31,913 nt of DNA. Source: Folioceros fuciformis. Taxonomy: Eukaryota > Anthocerotophyta > Anthocerotopsida > Anthocerotales. Below, piece after piece: positions 23,269-31,913 of this stretch. Numbering within the stretch: the first letter of the stretch is position 1; every line of letters starts with the position of its first letter. The position numbers and the translations under genes are program-made. The stretch covers positions 52,561 through 84,473 of the forward strand of contig JBNGIO010006379.1 in NCBI GenBank assembly GCA_049999805.1. The letters are read 5' to 3'. Below the pieces are notes generated by a model. It was not told where the DNA came from, did not search any database, and was given only the letters and a program-made list of their open reading frames with translations.

Positions 23269-23670
23269 ATGTTTAATTCCATGTTTGCTATTGCTTTAGC
23301 GCTTGCATGCTTTATTTTGCTTCTATTATGTGGATGGGGTGTTATTCAATTGATATTTTTTATCCTATCATATTTGAGGCAACGACAACTAAAGTTAAGG
23401 ATGAACTTATTGGAGAAAAAAATTCCACGAACCTTGCATAAGAAGGTAGAAGAAATTGAAGAATGTTCAATATGTCTCTTTCCCTTGGAAGAAGGAGAAG
23501 AAGTTAGAGTTTTGCCACATTGTTTTCATTCCTTTCATTGCCACTGTATTGATCAGTGGTTTAACACTTCAATAAGCTGTCCGCTTGATAGACGGCCTAT
23601 TTGTTTAGGCCGTGAATGTGAGCCTACACCTAATGTGGCAGATCTATTGGAAATTGTCATAAGTAATTAG
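23269..23670 (+). CDS. membrane-anchored RING-H2 finger protein (ATL-like), right copy
   Basis: The 133-residue sister of 15644-16072, also single-exon. Hydrophobic residues 3-33 form one membrane segment, followed by EKKIPRTLHKKVEE and a RING at 66-107: C66, C69, C85, H87, H90, C93, C104 and Asp107 in CPLDR. The protein differs from the left copy by several substitutions and by in-frame gaps in the linker and tail, yet keeps all zinc ligands and the NVADLLEIVISN end. Such conservation amid diverged flanks suggests both copies are or were under selection as ubiquitin ligases. Partner E2 and targets are unknown. Confidence 0.86.
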   Translation: MFNSMFAIALALACFILLLLCGWGVIQLIFFILSYLRQRQLKLRMNLLEKKIPRTLHKKVEEIEECSICLFPLEEGEEVRVLPHCFHSFHCHCIDQWFNTSISCPLDRRPICLGRECEPTPNVADLLEIVISN

Positions 23671-24094
23671 GTTTTTTTAATCTATAAAAATAAATAAATC
23701 TATATAGCTCAATAATAGTATTTGTATGACTATTTGCAAGATGATGAGGGATGGGTTTACGAAATGTGGAGGTACCATGAACACTACATTAAAATGAGAA
23801 TGAAGATTTTCTTTTTGCACTTTTTTTCTAAGAGTGATGAATAAGAAACAAGTAGGAGCAAGAATGGGACAAAAACGAACGGAGATGGTTGGTTTTCCAC
23901 AACCTACTCCTAATCATTGAGGACAAACACCATAATTTTTGAAAGGGCCTAATAAGATAGAAAACCTATCTACTTCTCAAGAGAGAGATATATCATGATT
24001 AGGACATTAGAGGCTAACCTCTAAAGCATAATGACTGCGAATAGTACCTCGCTCGCCTTTGCTACTACCTTGGCCCTGCAACCTTGTTGGCACC

Positions 24095-24190
24095 GGATGT
24101 CCAGTGCTCAAGCCTCGCCGATGCCAGTGCTTTGTTCNNNNNNNNNNGGATGTCCAGTGCTCAAGCCTCGCCGATGCCAGTGCTTTGTTC
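24095..24190. repeat. 43-bp exact duplication across a 10-N gap
   Basis: 24095-24137 and 24148-24190 are identical (start GGATGTCCAGTGCTCAAG, end GTGCTTTGTTC) and separated only by ten Ns (24138-24147). This is the pattern left when two overlapping contigs are placed side by side without merging, so the duplication is probably an assembly artefact. Confidence 0.9.
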
Positions 24191-24224
24191 TTGTCCTACC
24201 GGACATTCGATACCCTGTGTGGCT

Positions 24225-24291
24225 AAGAACAATATGCACAAGGACACAAGTATTTAAGAACAATATGCACAAGGACACAAGTATTGATAAG
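24225..24291. repeat. two-copy tandem repeat, 31-bp period
   Basis: AAGAACAATATGCACAAGG begins at 24225 and again at 24256, with a third partial AAGAAC. The units are almost identical, so the duplication is recent. Confidence 0.9.
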
Positions 24292-26997
24292 AACCATTTC
24301 CGGGAGTAATTAATGTGAATTATGTTTTAAACTTAAGCATTCAGAATGGTGAAGGTCTTAGGGTGCCGAACACCCGATCCACAATCAAGCAAATTCTTTT
24401 GGTATATCAAGAAAATGGCAATTCATTGTGAAAGTGATGAAGACCCGGGGAAAATGAACTTGGGGAATTAGTGTTAGGCTATGCTGATTAATTATGCTAG
24501 CTAATTAATTAACCTAGGTAATTAGGGTGATTATTAGATAATCAGCCCGAATTAGCCAGGCATGAAACGTGTTGGTTTGTTTAGGGCTCGGAAGCGAGGC
24601 ATGAAGGGCAAACATGTGATGCTGGACGATGGAGAACGTGAGTGATTGGGTAGCTTGGGCATCATTGCGCAAGATGGCTATGAGGTTGCGAGCGTGGGCG
24701 GCATGGCGCCGACGATGTGGAGTGAGACCGCGAGCACACCCGGGAGCAAGAATGACACAGATGAGTACCGGACTGCGGGGCTTAGCTAGGTAGTTGTTAG
24801 AAGTTCTCAGGTGGCAGCCTGCTGCGGCGCGTACCTTGGACCTTCCCGTGTACCTAGCTAGGGGACATGTGATCTGCTTTGTGACTTCCCAGGAATCTGA
24901 GCAAGTCGTGAGTGTCATGTCGTGTGTGGTCTGAGTGTGTCGTGTTGATGTTGGGTTGAGGACTTACTGCAACTCGCCGAATCTGGTTTGCTAGGGCAGT
25001 GTGTTTGAGGGTGAATCTAATTGCAAGGATGGGGTTTGGTGGACTGCAGCTGAGACAAGGAGGCTCCCATCACGAGCCCAACACGGGTCTCACCCGTAAA
25101 CTTGAGCTAGTTCCATGAATTCTAATCGAATTGGACTGGAGGGCTTCGTGTGGCCTTCATGTCGACTGTCCGGGATCACATAGGGTGAAAGCTCACTTCG
25201 TGGCTTATACCAGGGGGATCGCTATTTGTGGGCGATGCTGAGACGGGGTTGCGGTGCTAAGGGCATGGCGGTTCCTTTGCGAACCCTCACCCGATGTTTT
25301 CTAGTTGAGCACGGCACGAGGTGCTGAGAAAATTACGAAGCTAGGCTCACCCAAATCGAGGATTGCTGAGGTGCTAGGTTCCAGTTGCACGAGGTAGCAA
25401 ACCAGGCTCTAGAGCTTGTGCGTGGAATCAACGCAGCGCGGGCTGTGGACCGGGGGCATCGCAGAGACTCATCGAGCTGGGGCTGCCGGTCATCTTGTGC
25501 GTGCAACGATGTGGTGTGAGTACAAGCTAGGTCCAACGCTAAGTGTCCGAGCTGGGCAAGCTGCCGCGACCTTCCACTGAGGATTTGCAAACTTGGGGCT
25601 CTCGTGGCGGTGCCGGCAAGCGGAGAGATTCAGGTCATGATTGCTGGAGATAAGAGGGTCTGCTAGTGTTTCGAGTTGGCTGATCTGGCTGGGCTGCACT
25701 CGTGGGTGTTGTGAAACTGGGATTGCGCTACGATGGTTCATTGTCTGCAATTTTGCCCAAACACTGGTTTTGAGTGAACGAGATATATCAACGCTCCTTG
25801 CAATGCAACATTGTTGCTCTCGTGTGGTTTTAATAAGGACTTACCAGAATCCCGTTCATCCCTGTTCATTTTCTTTACAGTCATGTTCATAGCAACCTTC
25901 TCGAAGAGTGTGAGGTTAGGTTTTTCATTTGCATACGATTTTGCATTACAAATTTCTACCGGTAGAATCGCGATACAAATTTGGCATTGATTAAAATGAA
26001 TTTCATGTGTGTTGTTTTGTTTTACACTCTTCCGCGTAAAGTAGCATAATATTTAAGCCATGCCTATGGCTAAAAATCAAAGGGCAAAGTAGCCAATTTA
26101 TGTCATATGTATTTGCACACAGCTGTTGGTGGTGCATGTAGGATGATGTGCCCAATTTTTAGTTTTAGCTATAAACTAGTTGATTTAAGAGAGTTGATGC
26201 TCTAATTGTAATCAACCATTAAATGCTAAACCTTTTCTCTTCCAACGGTTTAAAAGATGGGGAGAAGAGAGAGATGCCCAAGTTCTTTTTGCAATCCTAA
26301 ATCCAGGCAAAGGATTAGATTCCTTCCAAGGACATAATAATTTTCAATTCATGAGTTTAATGAAGAATGTGACAATTTCCAAGGCACGAGTGATCACTCT
26401 ACGCAAGTTCAATAGCAAAGGACCGGAGGAAAGTTGTATCCTCGCTTCTAGTAAAGAGTTGGTGTGGTACCGCTCACACCCATGGAGAGGATAAAGTTTT
26501 TCAGGTAGCACCTTTATCGGCTTTGGGGCTTTGATTCAACTCGAATCAAATTTTCTTTTCATATTCACTCTTCCAATCTACTATTTTATTTATAGCACTC
26601 TAGGACGTGATCATAAGCATAATAGTCTATTTTGGGCCCCTTTGTAATCGATGTCACCATCTTACAATGAGAGTTGTCATAATTTGAATTTGAACTTTCT
26701 TCCACGAAAAAAAACAATTTTCAAGATTGCAGAAGACTAAGGAGAGGAGACTTCTATAGTTCTTACTAGCATAGGCATTCCTTTGCATCCTCTTTCTCAA
26801 ATCGAGGTTGTTCATCGAGGCCACCATCAAACTCTTATAAGAGGTCTTGGTTAGAACAGGTAGAGGAGGATTGTCTAGATCATAATAATAAGATCCTTAC
26901 AAGGCTTACTCATTCTAGAGTAGATGAAATCGAAGTCATGTTAGTTCAAAATTTCTCACAACTTATTACTAACACTTCAACGATTATTTAAGACAAA
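24292..26997. other. long region without a supported gene
   Basis: About 2.7 kb with no convincing coding signal. Open frames at 24514-24918 (-) and 25333-25892 (both strands) lack family motifs. From 26880 a frame reads LTRLTHSRVDEIEVMLVQNF before a stop at about 26990, and its style continues into the 93-bp repeat, so a decayed coiled-coil gene may begin here. Confidence 0.4.
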
Positions 26998-27358
26998 GTG
27001 GATATTCTTAAACATGAGGTGTTGTTACTCAGTAGCCGCTTGGATGATATGAACAATCATCGTAATTCACTTGTCAATTCTACTATAACCGTGGATATTC
27101 TTAAACATGAGGTGTTGTTACTGAGTNNNNNNNNNNNNNNNNNNNNNNNNNNNNNNNNNNNNNNNNNNNNNNNNNNNNNNNNNNNNNNNNNNNNNNNNNN
27201 NNNNNNNNNNNNNNNNNNNNNNNNNNGATATTCTTAAACATGAGGTGTTGTTACTGAGTAGCCACTTGGATGATCTGAACAATCATCATAATACATTTGT
27301 CAATTCTAATGTAGCCGTGGATATTCTTGAACATGAGGTGTTGTTACTGAGTAGCCGA
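26998..27358 (+). repeat. 93-bp coding-like tandem repeat with assembly gap
   Basis: Units start at 26998, 27091, 27224 (after the gap) and 27317, each opening GTGGATATTCTTAAACATGA or a close variant. Ninety-three bases equal 31 codons, and the frame stays open through each complete unit. It encodes VDILKHEVLLLSSRLDDMNN and so on, a leucine-rich heptad pattern suggestive of a coiled coil. Unit number is unknown because 100 Ns interrupt it. It could be part of a decayed structural or transposon-encoded protein; no start codon or full gene is visible. Confidence 0.85.
27127..27226. other. assembly gap of 100 Ns
   Basis: Exactly 100 Ns, a conventional placeholder for unknown length, placed inside the 93-bp repeat. 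The true array is probably longer and collapsed. Confidence 0.95.
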
Positions 27359-27526
27359 GACTGAACGAGGGTTAGACTGAACAAGGGTTAGACTGAACGA
27401 GGGTTAGACTGAACGAGGGTTAGATTGAACGAGGGTTAGACTGAACGAGGGTTAGACTGAACGAGGGTTAGACTGAACGAGGGTTAGACTGAACGAGGGT
27501 TAGACTGAACGAGGGTTAGACGGAAA
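27359..27526 (-). repeat. 16-bp minisatellite, ten units, inverted relative to 20446-20557
   Basis: Ten near-perfect units GACTGAACGAGGGTTA from 27359 to 27518, then a partial GACGGA. This is the reverse complement of the array at 20446-20557. The edge sequence GACGGAAAGTGG also mirrors GACGGACAGTGG on the other array, so a piece of flank was carried along. Confidence 0.93.
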
Positions 27527-28120
27527 GTGGTGAAGTGGTCTAGTTCGTATGTCGGTTGGCTTCCGAATCACGGGAACATGCGGAGGAGTTGGCCGGCGCT
27601 TGCCGGCCTTGCCTTTCGTGGGATCCGTGCAGTTTCAGCCGCACTTGCGTTGCTTCAGTAGCTGGTCTGAGTTCGTTTTCAAGGATTCCTTCCTGCGGAT
27701 TCTGTGTGCGATTGTATGCGAATGGCCGTACCAGCCCAGCGCAAGCAGTTTTGCGTACAGGACGGAGCGGGCCATCATTGGCTAGCGGTATGGCTAGAGG
27801 GCGCTTCTCGTTGACCGCAAGCCCGTTCCCCCAGAAGCAGATGCCTGAGCTGCATCCAGGTCTGCTTTGCTTCCGGTTGCTCCCACGATGGCGAATCCGG
27901 GATGCGGAGTTGGGCACTTGCCCCCCGCCCCGATTCTGGCACGGATTGTGGAGTTCCCATATCTTGAAGTGGGCCAAGTCAGGCCAAGTCAGGCCAGGCC
28001 AGGCCGGGGTAGGCCTGGCCAATGGTGTAGTTGATGGCTTGTGGTAGCAGTTTGCACATCCACCTTCGCCTCTGATTTGTGGCTGACAGAAGGTGCCAGC
28101 TGCTGCTGCTGTTGCTGGCC
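27527..28120. other. upstream region of GH1 copy B
   Basis: No gene is supported. The long open frames on both strands here lack family motifs. A short GGCCAAGTCA/GGCCAGGCC tandem lies at about 27972-28020. A promoter for GH1 copy B is expected here, but I see no clear TATA box and no obvious similarity to the region before copy A. Confidence 0.4.
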
Positions 28121-30972
<2,852 letters not shown>

Positions 30973-31913
30973 TAGCTCGGACTCGGGAACATATGTTTCC
31001 AGTTCGAGACCGTTTTTCCTCCCATTTATCGTGATTCTTATGTTTTATCTTAGTTTGCCAACTTGAACGTGGGTGACAGAGGGGAAAAGCTGGGGACGGG
31101 GAGGGTGGTAGGGGGTACTGTATTCCAAGACCTAAGCATGGGTTGTTGTACCTATGGTTGGCCTGATATATCTTTGTGAGTGGTTTCCTGCAGGAGGAGG
31201 GCCCAATTTATAATCAATACAAGGGCAATGTTGGCAATCTTTCGTCCTTCCGTGTTAGAACTTCTTTGTGTTCTAGAGGCTGATCTGCAGGCTCGGCTCC
31301 TGGAGAAGGTTTCACGTGTTGGATGTGCGTGTAACTGGATCTACTGGATACCCGTCTTGAAGAAGGTGTGAGCGCTGGATCATATATGAGTGACGGTCGA
31401 AGTGTGTGGACCCTCACGCATATATGAATCCCTGGCCCCGTCCTGGACAGTCTACCAAATGACGGGGCACAATCCCCGACAGCCCTTGCTTGCGTCTCTG
31501 AAGCGAGGAGATACTTGTGATCGACCACCTAACCCAAGCCTGAGCATCTGAATCTTGCAGTAAGATCACCATTCCCTGCAAGATAGCCAGCCCAAGCTAC
31601 TTCTGACGCTGCTCTGGCATATTGGTCAATAAAATTAGAGCAGCCAGAGTTGCAATGCAAGAACATGGACCCTAAAGCCTGCTCAGTGGGAGGAGGCTGT
31701 GTGGTTCTCTCGCTCTGGTTTCATTTGCTTTTGTGTCTGTTTTGCAGCATGCGGTCATAGTCCGGTCCCGCCTTACTTATTCTGCCTGGGGCACACTATT
31801 GTACCGATTCCTCTTTATGTATTTTGATATAAAACGCTTACAAAAAGTAAACTGAGAACGGCCTTCCGCACAGTATGACCTCTGGTGGGCAACCCCGCAC
31901 TTGAACGAAGTCA
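30973..31913. other. region downstream of GH1 copy B, no gene supported
   Basis: Presumed 3' untranslated and intergenic sequence. An AATAAA word lies near 31628. A 13-bp inverted repeat is present at 31381-31426. Open frames here are short, without motifs. Confidence 0.4.
31381..31426. repeat. 13-bp inverted repeat, one mismatch
   Basis: CATATATGAGTGA at 31381-31393 pairs with TCACGCATATATG at 31414-31426 across a 20-base loop. Each arm contains the self-complementary CATATATG. Function unknown. Confidence 0.7.

Larger units (their letters stand above)
22090..23960 (+). repeat. right arm of the large imperfect inverted duplication
   Basis: Reverse-complement counterpart of 15340-17500. The shared order, outward, is the inner TTTCCCACAAGCATCC block (here on the minus strand at about 22300-22320), a block with ATGAGGTGCTAAAACTAG, the TATAAG box, the RING gene, and a 3' flank with GATGATGAGGGATGGGTTTA. 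About 4.6 kb of spacer separates the arms. Confidence 0.8.

Overview
This is a plant nuclear window. The evidence is many short GT-AG introns, Arabidopsis-type TTTAGGG repeats, ATL-like RING-H2 genes, Ty1-copia retrotransposons primed by initiator tRNA-Met, and decayed PPR sequence. I favour a seed-free land plant such as a fern or lycophyte. Two genes resemble bacterial families that are rare or, as far as I recall, absent in seed plants (an intronless nitroreductase and a GH30 glycosidase), and decayed PPR copies fit too. The species assignment is inference. Two N runs (10 and 100 bases) mark assembly gaps.

Layout. 1-1081: no gene; telomere-like repeat and a TATA candidate. 1082-2235 (+): two-exon Rpr2/Rpp21-type zinc-ribbon gene. 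2428-2860: PPR relic, internally duplicated. 4135-4788 (+): intact intronless nitroreductase. 6252-9257 (+): GH1 beta-glucosidase whose 14 exons join into one open frame of 552 residues (first exon tentative). 9524-10016 and 15022-15092 (-): two parts of a GH30 pseudogene, split by a 5,005-bp Ty1-copia element (10017-15021, -) with 200-bp LTRs, a GATGT target duplication, PBS and polypurine tract. The element has unusual TA..TA ends and is dead by stops, frameshifts and a lost catalytic Asp.

15340-23960 is an imperfect inverted duplication. Each arm carries an intact, outward-pointing, single-exon membrane-anchored RING-H2 gene (15644-16072 on -, 23269-23670 on +). The spacer holds an old second copia remnant, tandem duplications and a 16-bp minisatellite. 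23960-28120 is mostly gene-free: an artefact-like 43-bp duplication at the 10-N gap, a 93-bp coding-like tandem repeat containing the 100-N gap, and the same 16-bp minisatellite in opposite orientation. 28121-30972 (+) is a second GH1 gene with the same exon pattern, broken by one in-frame stop in exon 5. 30973-31913 shows no gene.

Taken together, a tandem GH1 pair has been pushed about 19 kb apart (end of A to start of B) by accumulated repeats. Probable functional genes are the Rpr2-like gene, the nitroreductase, GH1 copy A and the two RING genes. I see no evidence that they form one pathway. All exon joins come from reading splice sites and family conservation by eye; no alignment or expression data were available.
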